The notes: generated by a model from the letters alone, not told the origin. 64,000 nt of DNA from Gammaproteobacteria bacterium (GCA_018815325.1 JAHIYE010000008.1:1-64000), one strand, 5' to 3'; shown: positions 30,157 through 42,576, counted from the first letter of the stretch. Program-made: numbers and translations.

Positions 30157-31887
30157 ATGAGCGATACGACTTTTGACTACATCATCATCGGCGCCGGCAC
30201 TGCCGGTTGCCTGCTGGCCAACCGACTCAGCGCGGACGCCAGCAAACGCGTATTGCTGATCGAGGCCGGCCGCAGGGACGACTACCACTGGATCCATATC
30301 CCGGTGGGCTATCTCTACTGTATCGGCAACCCACGCACCGACTGGCTCTACAACACCGAGCCCGATGCCGGCCTGAACGGGCGCACGCTGCGCTACCCGC
30401 GCGGCAAGACGCTGGGCGGCTGCTCCAGCATCAACGGCATGATCTACATGCGGGGCCAGGCCCACGACTACGACCAGTGGGCACGCCTCACGGGTGACCC
30501 AGCCTGGCGCTGGGAGAGTACCCTGCCCTACTTCAAGCACCACGAGGACCACTACAAGGGCGGCGACGCCCTGCACGGTGCCAAGGGTGTACTGCCCGAG
30601 CTGATCGATATGGAAGGTGCACTGCCGGCGACCTACCGCCAAGTCCTGCGACACCAGCAGGCCGGCGGCGAATGGCGAGTTGAAAAACAGCGCCTGCGCT
30701 GGGACGTGCTCGACGCGTTTGCACAGGCGGCCCAGCAGGCTGGCATTCCCGCCACCGACGACTTCAACCGTGGCGACAACGAGGGCGTGGGCTACTTCGA
30801 AGTCAACCAGCGCACTGGCTGGCGCTGGAACACGGCCAAGGCCTTCTTGCGGCCAACCTGCTATGGCCGGCCCAATTTCGAAATGTGGACGACTGCCCAG
30901 GTTTCGCGGCTGGTGCTGGAAACGCAAACCGACGGCAGCACGCGCTGCACCGGAGCGCAGATATGGAACGGGCTTGAGATGGTCACCGCCACCGCCACGC
31001 GCGAAGTGATCCTGAGCGCCGGCAGCATCGGCTCGCCCCAGATCCTGCAACTCTCAGGCCTGGGGCCGGCGGAACTGCTGCAGAAACATGGTATCCCCGT
31101 GGTGCAGGACCTACCGGGCGTGGGTGCCAACCTGCAGGACCATTTGCAGATCCGTTCGGTCTACCAGGTTGAGGGCGTCAAAACCCTCAACACCATGGCC
31201 AACAGCCTCTGGGGCAAGGCCCTGATCGGGCTGGAGTATGCCCTCAGGCGCAGTGGCCCCATGAGCATGGCGCCATCCCAGCTCGGCGCCTTCACACGCA
31301 GCGACCCGGCACAACCCTATCCGAACATCGAGTACCACGTGCAACCCTTGAGCCTCGATGCTTTTGGCGAACCGCTGCACCGCTTCAACGCCTTCACCGC
31401 CAGCGTGTGCAACCTCAAGCCCACGAGCCGGGGCACGGTGCAAATCAAGAGCAGCCGCTTCGAGGATGCGCCCGCGATCGCCCCCAATTACCTCAGCACA
31501 CCCGAGGACCGCAAAGTGGCCGCTGACTCCTTGCGGGTGACGCGCAAAATTGTGTCGCAACCGGCGCTGGAAAAATTCAAGCCGCAGGAGTTCAAGCCCG
31601 GCGTGCAGTTTCAGAGTGATGAGGAACTCGCCCGCTTGGCTGGCGACATCGCCTCTACCATCTTTCACCCGGTGGGCACCACCAAAATGGGCCGGGACGA
31701 CGACCCCATGGCGGTCGTGGATTCGCGACTGCGGGTGCGGGCGCAACAGGGTCTGATCGGCGGGCTGCGCGTGGTGGATGCCGGCGTCATGCCCGTCATC
31801 ACCAGCGGCAACACCAACTCGCCAACCCTCATGATTGCCGAGAAGGCAGCCCACTGGATCATGGAGGATGCGGCATCGCGAGGGTAA
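30157..31887 (+). CDS. GMC-family FAD-dependent oxidoreductase (choline dehydrogenase-like)
   Basis: 576 residues. FAD dinucleotide motif IIIGAGTAGCLLA at about 8-20, GMC signature GKTLGGCSSINGMIYMRGQ near 88, second signature GSIGSPQILQLSGLGP near 290, and catalytic His in IFHPVGTTKMG with SGNTNSPTLMIAEKAA at the end. Oxidises an alcohol of unknown identity. The start at 30157 has GAGGAG 8 nt upstream. The linkage with mmsA may be functional, but a repeat separates them. Confidence 0.92.
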   Translation: MSDTTFDYIIIGAGTAGCLLANRLSADASKRVLLIEAGRRDDYHWIHIPVGYLYCIGNPRTDWLYNTEPDAGLNGRTLRYPRGKTLGGCSSINGMIYMRGQAHDYDQWARLTGDPAWRWESTLPYFKHHEDHYKGGDALHGAKGVLPELIDMEGALPATYRQVLRHQQAGGEWRVEKQRLRWDVLDAFAQAAQQAGIPATDDFNRGDNEGVGYFEVNQRTGWRWNTAKAFLRPTCYGRPNFEMWTTAQVSRLVLETQTDGSTRCTGAQIWNGLEMVTATATREVILSAGSIGSPQILQLSGLGPAELLQKHGIPVVQDLPGVGANLQDHLQIRSVYQVEGVKTLNTMANSLWGKALIGLEYALRRSGPMSMAPSQLGAFTRSDPAQPYPNIEYHVQPLSLDAFGEPLHRFNAFTASVCNLKPTSRGTVQIKSSRFEDAPAIAPNYLSTPEDRKVAADSLRVTRKIVSQPALEKFKPQEFKPGVQFQSDEELARLAGDIASTIFHPVGTTKMGRDDDPMAVVDSRLRVRAQQGLIGGLRVVDAGVMPVITSGNTNSPTLMIAEKAAHWIMEDAASRG

Positions 31888-31936
31888 ATCCTGATGTGCC
31901 AGCCCCGCTTGTCGCGTAGATTACAGGGACTCACCA

Positions 31937-31954
31937 ACAGGACCCCGGTCCTGT
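31937..31954. repeat. Perfect 8-bp inverted repeat after the GMC gene
   Basis: ACAGGACC-CC-GGTCCTGT, extendable by flanking CTCA/TGAG. About 50 bp after the GMC stop, upstream of a purine-rich stretch and of the terminator at 32028. Part of the 3' untranslated region or of a short RNA. Confidence 0.5.
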
Positions 31955-32027
31955 GAGGCGGAGAGGCCGAGGAGACACTGAGAAAATCAATCAATAATTT
32001 GGCGCGTCCATTGCAGATGCGGCTTGT

Positions 32028-32060
32028 AAAAGGCACCGGAAACGGTGCCTTTTATTTTTT
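32028..32060. terminator. Strong bidirectional terminator between GMC gene and mrdA
   Basis: 11-bp stem AAAAGGCACCG / CGGTGCCTTTT with a GAAA loop; followed on the plus strand by a T-rich run to 32060, and on the minus strand by the T residues of the stem. Serves converging transcripts. Confidence 0.85.
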
Positions 32061-32071
32061 GTGCGATTGCC

Positions 32072-34018
32072 TCATGGCTCGGGTGGCCAGGCAATTTCGT
32101 CCACCCGGCGTGGCTTGCCGATGGGTGCCGCAGCCAGTCCTTTTTGCACAGCGGCCAGGTCTTCCTTGTTAGGGTATTCGCCCTGCAGGAGGTAATCAAA
32201 GACGCGCCGGGCAATCGGTGCGGCGGCCGCGGCGCCAAAGCCGGCGTTCTCCACCACGATGGCCAAGGCGATTTTGGGGTCGTCTGCCGGTGCAAATGCC
32301 GTGTACAAGGCATGGTCGCGCAAATGCTCTTCCAGCTTTTTAGCGTCGTATTTTTCTTTCTGTCCGATCGACACAGCTTGTGCCGTGCCCGTTTTGCCGC
32401 CACTCAGATAGGCCGCCCCGGCAAACACACGTGCCGAGGTGCCCTCCTGCGTGACGCCCACCATGGCTTTGCGCACCAGTGCCACATTGGCTGGTGAAAA
32501 GCCGAGATCAACCGGCTCTGCCGGCGGCACCTCCACGGTCTGGCCCGTGCCCGCATCGTGCGTGGCAATCACCAACTGGGGTTTGTGCTTGATGCCGCCA
32601 TTGGCCAGAATGGCGGTCGCCTGGGCCAACTGCAACATGGTGAAGCTGTTGTAGCCCTGCCCGATACCCAGCGAGATGGTTTCACCCGCATACCATTTAC
32701 GTTGCTCGGGACGTTTGTAGGTGTTGCGCTTCCACTCCTGGCTGGGCAGCACGCCGCGTACTTCCCCATTGATGTCGATACCCGTGAGCTGCCCCAGGCC
32801 CAACGGCTTCATGAAGTCGTGGATGGCATCAACCCCCAGATCATTGGCCAGTGAGTAGAAATACACGTTGCTGGATTTGACAATCGCCTTGTACATGTCA
32901 ACCGGGCCCAGTGCCGTATCCCCATGGCTGCGGAAGGTGTGGCCACCGAATGTCCAGCTCGCGTTGTCATTGATGATCGTGCTCGGAGCGCGCTTGCCAG
33001 TCTGGAGTGCCGCCAGCGCCATGAAGGGCTTGTAGGTCGAACCCGGCGGATAGGTGCCGCGCAAGGCCCGGTTGAGCAGCGGCTTCTCCAGCGACTCGTT
33101 GAGCGCCTGCCAGCTTTCCGAGTCAATGCCTTCGACAAACAGATTGGGGTCAAACGTGGGCTTGCTCACAAACGCCAGCACCTGGCCCGTCTTCGGGTCC
33201 AGCACCACCATGGCGCCACGCCGGCTGCCGAACATGGTCTCGATCAGGTTCTGCAGCTTGATGTCTATCGACAGCATCACGGCATCTCCCCGGGTAGCGG
33301 GTGCACTCGCGAGTTTGCGCACGGCCCGCCCGCCCGCCGAAGTTTCGACCGATTCAACCCCCGTGCGGCCATGCAGCAGGGCCTCGAAACTCTGCTCGAC
33401 ACCGAGCTTGCCGATGTATTCGGTGCCACGGTAATTGGCCGAATCCTCGCTGTCCTCAATCTGCTGCTTTTCCGCCTGGTTGATGCGTCCGATATAGCCG
33501 ATCACGTGGCTGGCCAGCTCGCCATAGGGGTAGTTGCGAAACAGCCGGGCCTTGATCTCCACCCCGGGAAAACGGAAGCGCTGGGCCGCGAAACGTGCAA
33601 CCTCCGTATCGCTGAGGCGCGTGCGGATGGGCAGGGACTCAAAGCTCTTGGATTCGTCCATGAGCTTTTTGAAGCGGCGCCGGTCGCGGTGCGTGATCTC
33701 CAGAATGGCGGACAACTCCTCCACCGTCTTCTCAAGATTGTCCACCTTCGAGGGGGTGATCTCGAGGGTGTAGGCCGAGTAATTGGTCGCCAGCACGACC
33801 CCGTTGCGGTCCATGATAAGACCGCGGTTCGGCACCACCGGCACGATGGCCGTGCGGTTACTCTCGGCCTGTTCCAGCAGGTCTTCGTGCCTGACGACCT
33901 GCAGGTAGGTCAGGCGTAGTGCCAGCAACAGGAAGCAACCCAGCACCACGGCACTGGCTACCAGTATCCGGGTTCGAAAGCGGCTCAGATCAGCCTCGAC
34001 GTTGCGCAGCTCTGTCAT
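32072..34018 (-). CDS. mrdA: Penicillin-binding protein 2 (elongation transpeptidase)
   Basis: 648 residues. An N-terminal membrane anchor (about 19-40), a pedestal/dimerisation domain, and a transpeptidase domain with STYK (Ser327 nucleophile, Lys330), SSNVYF and KTGTAQ near 544. PBP2 cross-links lateral-wall peptidoglycan with RodA and the MreBCD scaffold. Transcribed after mreD, 63 bp away. In many proteobacteria rodA follows; here the next sequence is a terminator. Confidence 0.96.
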   Translation of the reverse strand: MTELRNVEADLSRFRTRILVASAVVLGCFLLLALRLTYLQVVRHEDLLEQAESNRTAIVPVVPNRGLIMDRNGVVLATNYSAYTLEITPSKVDNLEKTVEELSAILEITHRDRRRFKKLMDESKSFESLPIRTRLSDTEVARFAAQRFRFPGVEIKARLFRNYPYGELASHVIGYIGRINQAEKQQIEDSEDSANYRGTEYIGKLGVEQSFEALLHGRTGVESVETSAGGRAVRKLASAPATRGDAVMLSIDIKLQNLIETMFGSRRGAMVVLDPKTGQVLAFVSKPTFDPNLFVEGIDSESWQALNESLEKPLLNRALRGTYPPGSTYKPFMALAALQTGKRAPSTIINDNASWTFGGHTFRSHGDTALGPVDMYKAIVKSSNVYFYSLANDLGVDAIHDFMKPLGLGQLTGIDINGEVRGVLPSQEWKRNTYKRPEQRKWYAGETISLGIGQGYNSFTMLQLAQATAILANGGIKHKPQLVIATHDAGTGQTVEVPPAEPVDLGFSPANVALVRKAMVGVTQEGTSARVFAGAAYLSGGKTGTAQAVSIGQKEKYDAKKLEEHLRDHALYTAFAPADDPKIALAIVVENAGFGAAAAAPIARRVFDYLLQGEYPNKEDLAAVQKGLAAAPIGKPRRVDEIAWPPEP

Positions 34019-34081
34019 GGCAATTCAGTCTTGCGGTTCAACTTGTATTGGACCTCTTTGGGTAAACAGGCGTCAAGCACG

Positions 34082-34612
34082 TCACAAGGGCCGATTGGCA
34101 TCCGGGTCGGGCGCTCTTCTTTGGGGTGATAGGAGAACCACACTCACCAGCGGCCACAACAATGCCTCGATGATGGGTGCCAGCAGGAGCAAAAACCCTG
34201 GGAAAGCACCTCCGCCAATCATGCGCATCACGAGCTCGATCAAATGTGACGTAAAGAACAGCGGCAATACATGCAGGGCCTGCGACGGCACGGAAAACCA
34301 CAGCAGTCTGCGGTGGATCGTGATGGCCAGGAAATTCAGGATGGTGTAGGTCAGCGCATGCTGCCCCAGCAAGCCGCCCATGTGCACGTCCATCAGCAAG
34401 CCGAAGACAAAGGCAACACCAATGCCAATACGTCGCGGCTGATGTACACCCCAGAACACCAGCACCAGGGCCAGCATGTCCGGTGCCCAGGCAACGCGCC
34501 CCCACCAGCCGATGTTCTGCAGCATATTGAGCATCAACACCGCTAGCAGACTGCCCCAGATGAAGAAGGGATTGGCCGGCAACAGCAGCTGCTGGCCAGG
34601 GCGCATGATCAT
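34082..34612 (-). CDS. mreD: Rod-shape-determining membrane protein MreD
   Basis: 176-residue hydrophobic protein with five or six helices. FGLLMDVHMGGLLGQHAL is a typical MreD block. Component of the elongasome; lies between mreC and mrdA on the minus strand, with short spacers. Confidence 0.92.
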   Translation of the reverse strand: MIMRPGQQLLLPANPFFIWGSLLAVLMLNMLQNIGWWGRVAWAPDMLALVLVFWGVHQPRRIGIGVAFVFGLLMDVHMGGLLGQHALTYTILNFLAITIHRRLLWFSVPSQALHVLPLFFTSHLIELVMRMIGGGAFPGFLLLLAPIIEALLWPLVSVVLLSPQRRAPDPDANRPL

Positions 34613-34634
34613 GGGCGGACTCCTGCTCGCTGCA

Positions 34635-35558
34635 TCATTTCTGCTTGGCCTTCTTGCTGTCGGTCTGAGCGGCAGGTTCAGCCTCTGGGCGTGCCGGTAT
34701 CTGGGTTCCCACCGGCTTGAGCACCATCACATGCCGCGCGCCCTGAACCAGCCCGACAGGTACACAGAAAATTCTGGCGAAGGCCGAGTCGGTGCGTTGC
34801 TCCACCTTCTCTACCCGGGCGACTGGAAGACCGGGCGGGTAGACGCCATCAACCCCACTGGTGGTCAGCAAATCACCAGCCTGCACATCGGCATTCGTTG
34901 CCATGAAACGCAACTCCAGAGCCGCCGAATGCGCCCCCGCATCACCGAAGGCCACGCCGCGCGCACCGGTCCGGGTGTTGAGCACCGGTATCGCCTGATC
35001 GCGATCAATCACCAGCGTGACTTCGCTGACGGAGGGGTAGATGCGCGTGACCTGACCCAGCACACCGGACTCGTCGATCACGGGCGACCCTTCGCTCACG
35101 CCATTGAGCCGCCCGATGTCGATGATCACCTTGTGGGTATAGGGGTCAGCTGCGTCGTAAAGCACCTGGGCGGCCTGGGACGGCGTGGAGACCCGCTCGC
35201 GCAAGGCCAGCAACTGCCGCAGACGCGTGTTCTCCAGACTCAGTTGCTCGACCAGGCTGGCCCGTTCGGATTGCTGTGCCAGCTTGAGCCGGACTCGACC
35301 TGCATCGGCCTGGGCCGCAGTGAGCGTCTCGATGTATTGACTGGCATCGCGCGACCACTCGACCGGCTTGAACACCAGCCATTGCAGGGGGTAAATCGCC
35401 GTTGCCAGGACCGTGCGCAAGGGTTTGCTGATGGTGAAGCGCACGTCAGCCACCATCAGGAACAAAGCCAGCGCACTGAACACCGTGAGTTTGGACAGCG
35501 CTGACGGGCCCTGCCTGAAGAAGGGCGGCGGCGAGCGGTCCAGCGTACCGAGAGGCAT
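34635..35558 (-). CDS. mreC: Rod-shape-determining protein MreC
   Basis: 307 residues. One N-terminal membrane helix, a periplasmic coiled coil near 75-115 (ERASLVEQLSLENTRLRQLL), then the beta-barrel domains with VIDIGRLNGVSEGSPVID. Activates PBP2 in the elongasome. Located 15 bp after mreB. C-terminal tail is Lys/Ala rich and probably disordered. Confidence 0.95.
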   Translation of the reverse strand: MPLGTLDRSPPPFFRQGPSALSKLTVFSALALFLMVADVRFTISKPLRTVLATAIYPLQWLVFKPVEWSRDASQYIETLTAAQADAGRVRLKLAQQSERASLVEQLSLENTRLRQLLALRERVSTPSQAAQVLYDAADPYTHKVIIDIGRLNGVSEGSPVIDESGVLGQVTRIYPSVSEVTLVIDRDQAIPVLNTRTGARGVAFGDAGAHSAALELRFMATNADVQAGDLLTTSGVDGVYPPGLPVARVEKVEQRTDSAFARIFCVPVGLVQGARHVMVLKPVGTQIPARPEAEPAAQTDSKKAKQK

Positions 35559-35573
35559 CGCCGCTCCCGACGC

Positions 35574-36659
<1,086 letters not shown>

Positions 36660-36822
36660 TCACCCAGTTTGCTGGTCAAAAAAACGTCAAACAACTGTCG
36701 CAAGTCGCAATTTTGCTGATCCTGCATTAAAGGCGGGATAATACCCTATCGCCTCTGAGCAAGCCGGTTTGAAGTCCCTGTCCCCAGAGACCTTACACCC
36801 GGTTTCAACCCTGAATCTGCCC

Positions 36823-37122
36823 ATGTCACTGACCATTTCCGATATATCCCGCATTGCCAACCTTGCCCGGCTGGAGCTTCAGCCCGACGAAAGCGAGCGC
36901 ATGCTGACACAAATTAACGGGTTTTTCGACATCGTCGAGAAGATGCGCGCCGTGGATACCACGGGCATCGAGCCCCTGGCGCACCCACTAGACACCATCC
37001 AGACAGTAGCCCTGCGCCTGCGCGACGATGTGGCAAGCGAGCCCGACAACCGGGAGGCGAACCAGCGCAACGCTCCGGCGGTTGAACGCGGCCTGTTCCT
37101 GGTGCCCAAAGTAATCGAGTAA
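36823..37122 (+). CDS. gatC: Aspartyl/glutamyl-tRNA amidotransferase subunit C
   Basis: 99 residues. [19 protein letters not shown] and IEPLAHPL are characteristic. Small subunit of GatCAB, which amidates misacylated Glu-tRNA(Gln) and Asp-tRNA(Asn). The ATG at 36823 is chosen over an in-frame upstream one at 36769 on family length. First gene of gatCAB, 19 bp before gatA. Confidence 0.95.
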   Translation: MSLTISDISRIANLARLELQPDESERMLTQINGFFDIVEKMRAVDTTGIEPLAHPLDTIQTVALRLRDDVASEPDNREANQRNAPAVERGLFLVPKVIE

Positions 37123-37141
37123 AGATTGAGTAAACCCCGAG

Positions 37142-38617
37142 ATGACGCAAGACACACATTCGCTGCATGACCTCACCGTAGCCCAGCTCGCGGCCCAGTT
37201 GCGCACGCGCCAGGTATCCGCCGTGGAAGTGGCGCAGCACTTTCTCGCCCGGGCCCAAGCCCAGGCTTCGCTGGGCGCCTTCCTTGCCATCGACGAGGAG
37301 GCCACGCTGACCCAGGCACGCCAGGCCGACCAGCGCATTGCCGCTGGCACAGCAGGTGCCCTGGAGGGTGTGCCGATTGGCCACAAGGACATTTTTGTGG
37401 ACCAGGCTTTTGCCAGCACCGCCGGCTCGCGCATGCTTGAAGGCTATCGCTCGCCGTTTGACGCCACCGTGGTCGCACGCCTGGCGCAACAGGGCGCAGT
37501 GACCCTGGGCAAACTGAATTGCGACGAGTTCGCAATGGGTTCATCCAATGAAAACTCCGCCTTTGCACCGGTGCACAACCCCTGGGACAGCCAGCGCATC
37601 CCCGGTGGCTCCTCCGGCGGCAGCGCGGCAGCCGTGGCGGCCCGGCTGGTACCGGCTGCCACCGGCACCGATACAGGCGGCTCGATCCGTCAGCCCGCCT
37701 CGTTTTGCGGCATCACCGGCATCAAGCCCACCTATGGCCGGGCCTCGCGCTACGGCATGATTGCCTTCGCCTCCAGCCTCGACCAGGCAGGCCCGATGGC
37801 ACGCACGGCTGAAGATTGCGCCCTGCTGCTGTCGGCCATGTGCGGCCCCGATCCGGACCGCGACTCCACCTCGCTCGACACACCAGCGGAGGATTTCAGC
37901 CGCAGCCTTCAGAACTCACTCAAGGGCCTGCGTATCGGCATCCCGACCGAGTTTTTCGGCGAAGGCCTGGCGTCCGATGTGCGTGCCGCCGTCGATGCCG
38001 CGCTCAAGCAGTACGAGCAACTGGGCGCCCAGCTGGTGCCGATCTCGCTGCCACGCACCGAGCTGTCCATTCCGGTGTACTACATCATTGCCCCCGCCGA
38101 GGCCAGTTCCAACCTCTCGCGCTTTGACGGCGTGAAGTTCGGCCACCGGGCCGATAAATACACAGACCTCGTCGACATGTACAAGAAGACCCGCGCCGAA
38201 GGTTTCGGCGACGAGGTGAAACGCCGCATCATGATCGGCACTTATGTGCTGTCGCACGGCTACTACGACGCCTACTACCTGCAGGCACAAAAAATCCGCC
38301 GCATGATTGCCGACGACTTCCAGCAGGCCTTCAAGTCCTGCGATGTGATCGCCGGCCCGGTGGCGCCCACGGTGGCGTGGAAACTCGGCGAAAAATCTGC
38401 CGACCCGGTGGCCAACTACCTGGCCGACATCTTCACCCTGCCGGCCTCGCTGGCTGGCCTGCCCGGCATGAGTGTGCCTGCGGGCTTCGGGCAGGATGGC
38501 ATGCCCGTCGGACTGCAACTGATCGGCAACTACCTGCAAGAGGCCCGGCTGCTCAACATGGCGCACCAGCTGCAACAGGCCACCGATTTCCACACCCGCA
38601 AGCCGCGTGGTGTCTGA
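37142..38617 (+). CDS. gatA: Aspartyl/glutamyl-tRNA amidotransferase subunit A
   Basis: 491 residues, amidase-signature family; generates ammonia from glutamine for GatB. The catalytic Ser-cisSer-Lys triad is visible: Lys in GHKDIF, Ser in [14 protein letters not shown] and Ser in [15 protein letters not shown]. Family length. Middle gene of gatCAB. Confidence 0.97.
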   Translation: MTQDTHSLHDLTVAQLAAQLRTRQVSAVEVAQHFLARAQAQASLGAFLAIDEEATLTQARQADQRIAAGTAGALEGVPIGHKDIFVDQAFASTAGSRMLEGYRSPFDATVVARLAQQGAVTLGKLNCDEFAMGSSNENSAFAPVHNPWDSQRIPGGSSGGSAAAVAARLVPAATGTDTGGSIRQPASFCGITGIKPTYGRASRYGMIAFASSLDQAGPMARTAEDCALLLSAMCGPDPDRDSTSLDTPAEDFSRSLQNSLKGLRIGIPTEFFGEGLASDVRAAVDAALKQYEQLGAQLVPISLPRTELSIPVYYIIAPAEASSNLSRFDGVKFGHRADKYTDLVDMYKKTRAEGFGDEVKRRIMIGTYVLSHGYYDAYYLQAQKIRRMIADDFQQAFKSCDVIAGPVAPTVAWKLGEKSADPVANYLADIFTLPASLAGLPGMSVPAGFGQDGMPVGLQLIGNYLQEARLLNMAHQLQQATDFHTRKPRGV

Positions 38618-38618
38618 G

Positions 38619-40115
<1,497 letters not shown>

Positions 40116-40120
40116 ACCCG

Positions 40121-40789
40121 CTAACGCTTTTTGGTGGTCACAACAGGCCCCGTCAGGGCCTGTTGTGACCACAACTGCCGCAGTCGCACCAACTCCTCGT
40201 CGAAACGTTCATTCATCCTGTTGAGCTCCCCGTCCCGCATGGCAATAAAGCGTCCTTGGGCCGCCATGTTCTGGCTGTTGGCATCCACCTGTCGACGCAG
40301 GGCAGCGGGCGCCCGGCTTGGGTCCTTCTTGTAAAACTCCATCTCGGTGTCGAGAACCTCGCGCTGCCGCAGCAAGTCTTTCACATGCTGAATGGCCGCC
40401 TGTTTGACCTGGTTGATCTGGGCCAGCGCTTCCACACGCTCCTTGTCATGGGCTTCCTTGTTGGGAAAGCGAACCAGCAAGGCACGGTCTCGCCTCTTTT
40501 CCTCATTCAGCCGGGCTTGCTCTTCAGCCGCTTGTTTATCCCGCTCTTCCTGCTCTGCGCGTTCCTGCGCGGTCAGGCTGGGGCCCATTTTTCCCTTCAC
40601 GGCACCACTGGAGTTGAGCAGCTTCTGCTCCCGATCCATGCATTCCGGGATGGGTCGGTCGGCGGTCAGCTTGCGGCCGCGTGCATCTACGCAGGTGTAA
40701 ATCACCTGCGCCTGGGCCAGTGCGGACACGAGACTCCCCACCCCTGCCAGTACAACGCCTGCTGCCAGGCGTTTTCCCGATTGCTGCAT
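40121..40789 (-). CDS. DUF4124-domain exported protein
   Basis: 222 residues. A signal peptide ends near ALAQA; then the DUF4124 pattern VIYTCVDARGRKLTADRPIPEC; then a long charged, Glu/Arg/Lys-rich helical region (about 75-210), probably coiled coil. Function unknown; such proteins are common in Burkholderiales. Its last codons fall in a perfect 17-bp hairpin. Two bp after the pyrE stop on the same strand, so likely cotranscribed. Confidence 0.85.
   Translation of the reverse strand: MQQSGKRLAAGVVLAGVGSLVSALAQAQVIYTCVDARGRKLTADRPIPECMDREQKLLNSSGAVKGKMGPSLTAQERAEQEERDKQAAEEQARLNEEKRRDRALLVRFPNKEAHDKERVEALAQINQVKQAAIQHVKDLLRQREVLDTEMEFYKKDPSRAPAALRRQVDANSQNMAAQGRFIAMRDGELNRMNERFDEELVRLRQLWSQQALTGPVVTTKKR
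40134..40172. repeat. Perfect 17-bp hairpin in the 3' end of the DUF4124 gene
   Basis: GTGGTCACAACAGGCCC (40134-40150), CGTCA loop, and its exact complement at 40156-40172. It begins 19 bp after gatB and encodes the last residues of the converging gene. No U-run, so it may act as a bidirectional transcript-end or RNA-stabilising structure. Confidence 0.7.
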
Positions 40790-40791
40790 GC

Positions 40792-41499
40792 TTACCCTTC
40801 ATCGACGCCATAACGCTGCCGGTAAGTCAGCACACGTTGGTGATCAGCAGCCAGACCCTCCTGACTGTGTTGCTCAAGATATTGCAGCAAATCCGACAGC
40901 TTCGCAATCGCACAAACCTGTAGTCCCAACTGCCCTCGCACGTATTGCACGGCGCTGTGGTCGACGTCCTGCCCATTTTCGGTCGCCTTCTCCTGGCGAT
41001 CCAGCGCAATGACCACCCCGTGCGGCACGGCACCGGCCGCCCGAATCAGCGCGATCGATTCACGCGCGGCGGTACCCGCCGACATCACATCGTCCACAAT
41101 CAATACCCGGCCCTTGAGCGGCGCACCCACAAGCGTGCCTCCTTCTCCATGGTCCTTGGCTTCCTTGCGGTTGTAGGCAAACGGCACATTGCGCCCCAGC
41201 CGCGCCAACTCCACTGCCAGCGCCGCCCCCAGAGGGATGCCTTTGTAAGCCGGGCCAAAGATCATGTCGAACTCGATCCCGCTTTGCAGCAGCCGCTGGG
41301 CATAAAATCCAGCCAGACGACCGAGCTTGGCACCATCATCAAACAGCCCGGCATTGAAAAAGTAGGGGCTCATGCGACCCGCCTTGGTTTTGAACTCGCC
41401 AAACCGGAGCACGCCGCAATCCACGGCGAATTGCACAAAATCCTGCGCCAAACTGTCCTGCGGCTGAGTGCCAGCCGCTTTTGTCTTACCACCTGACAT
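40792..41499 (-). CDS. pyrE: Orotate phosphoribosyltransferase
   Basis: 235 residues. Transfers phosphoribose from PRPP to orotate in pyrimidine synthesis. GEFKTKAGRMSPYFFNAGLF is the orotate-site loop and RVLIVDDVMSAGTAARES the PRPP motif. Start at 41499 (MSGGKTKAAG); the frame extends to 41673 only as a shadow of the exonuclease gene. Divergent from xth with almost no gap. Confidence 0.96.
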   Translation of the reverse strand: MSGGKTKAAGTQPQDSLAQDFVQFAVDCGVLRFGEFKTKAGRMSPYFFNAGLFDDGAKLGRLAGFYAQRLLQSGIEFDMIFGPAYKGIPLGAALAVELARLGRNVPFAYNRKEAKDHGEGGTLVGAPLKGRVLIVDDVMSAGTAARESIALIRAAGAVPHGVVIALDRQEKATENGQDVDHSAVQYVRGQLGLQVCAIAKLSDLLQYLEQHSQEGLAADHQRVLTYRQRYGVDEG

Positions 41500-41509
41500 G
41501 GGGAATTCC

Positions 41510-42301
41510 TTGTTCAAACTCAGCAGCCTCAACCTCAACGGCATCCGCTCCGCTACCAGCAAAGGGCTTGAGCCCTGGCTTGCCGCCGTCAAACCTGATT
41601 GTATTTGCGTGCAGGAGGTGAAGGCCCAAGCCGACGATGTCGCAGGTCGATTCGAGGAGCTTGCCGGCCTCAAAGGCTACTTCCATTTCGCCGAGAAGAA
41701 AGGCTATTCCGGCGTCGGCGTCTACACCCGTCACGAGCCCAGTGCGGTCATCACGGGTTTTGACAACCCCGAATTCGATGCCGAAGGCCGCTATATGGAA
41801 CTGCGCTTCGACACCGCCACCAGCAAGCGTTCGATTATCAGTTGCTACTTTCCCAGCGGCTCATCCGGCGAAGAACGTCAACAGGCCAAGTACCGGTTTC
41901 TCGATGCCATGTACCCGCATCTCACGCGCCTCAAGCAGGAGCGCGAGTTCATCCTCTGCGGCGACGTGAACATTGCCCACCAGGAGATCGATCTCAAGAA
42001 CTGGAAAGGCAACAAGAAGAACTCCGGCTTTCTGCCCGAGGAGCGTGCCTGGATGACCCGCCTGCTCACCGAGGCCTGCCTGATCGACGTCTACCGTCAG
42101 CTGCAACCCACCGCAACCGATGACGCTTACACTTGGTGGAGCAACCGTGGACAGGCCTATGCCAAAAACGTGGGGTGGCGTCTGGACTATCACCTTGCCA
42201 CGCCCGCACTGGCCAGCCTGGCACGGTCCGAGCACATCTACAAGACCGAGAAGTTTTCAGACCACGCCCCTGTCACGATGGAATATGACTTCAAGCTGTA
42301 G
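41510..42301 (+). CDS. xth: Exodeoxyribonuclease III (AP endonuclease family)
   Basis: 263 residues. Repairs abasic sites and 3'-blocked ends. SLNLNGIRSA, Glu in CVQEVKAQ, GDVNIAHQEIDLKNW, and SDHAPVTMEY are the family catalytic blocks. I chose the TTG at 41510, which gives the family N-terminus (M)FKLSSLNLNG and has GGGGA 5 nt upstream; the ATG at 41498 would overlap the pyrE start codon and add four residues. Confidence 0.93.
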   Translation: MFKLSSLNLNGIRSATSKGLEPWLAAVKPDCICVQEVKAQADDVAGRFEELAGLKGYFHFAEKKGYSGVGVYTRHEPSAVITGFDNPEFDAEGRYMELRFDTATSKRSIISCYFPSGSSGEERQQAKYRFLDAMYPHLTRLKQEREFILCGDVNIAHQEIDLKNWKGNKKNSGFLPEERAWMTRLLTEACLIDVYRQLQPTATDDAYTWWSNRGQAYAKNVGWRLDYHLATPALASLARSEHIYKTEKFSDHAPVTMEYDFKL

Positions 42302-42460
42302 CGCTCATTCACGTAGTTGAGTCACTGATCAAAACATACGGTTGGCGCTACCCAATTTAGGGGAACACAGGTTGAACGGACGACCCAAATGAAACGGCAA
42401 CCTGGACGCACGCTGGGAACCCTTGCAGTCGACACAAGCATCGGGGCGGCAACCCATTTG

Positions 42461-42514
42461 CTACTGAATTAATAGCTTTCCAGGCATATTCAACATGGGC
42501 TACAGCTCAGAATA
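42461..42514 (+). repeat. 54-nt dispersed element, copy 5 (intergenic)
   Basis: Core GCTAC-N7-ATAGC (42461-42477) with a tail ending GGGCTACAGCTCAGAAT. Sits in the 275-bp gap before the deacetylase gene, about 60 bp upstream of its start. Confidence 0.7.
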
Positions 42515-42576
42515 CTCATCAAACAGCCGGCCGATTTCTGGCTGGCCAGTGTGCTGGCCAAACGAAAACTCTCCTC

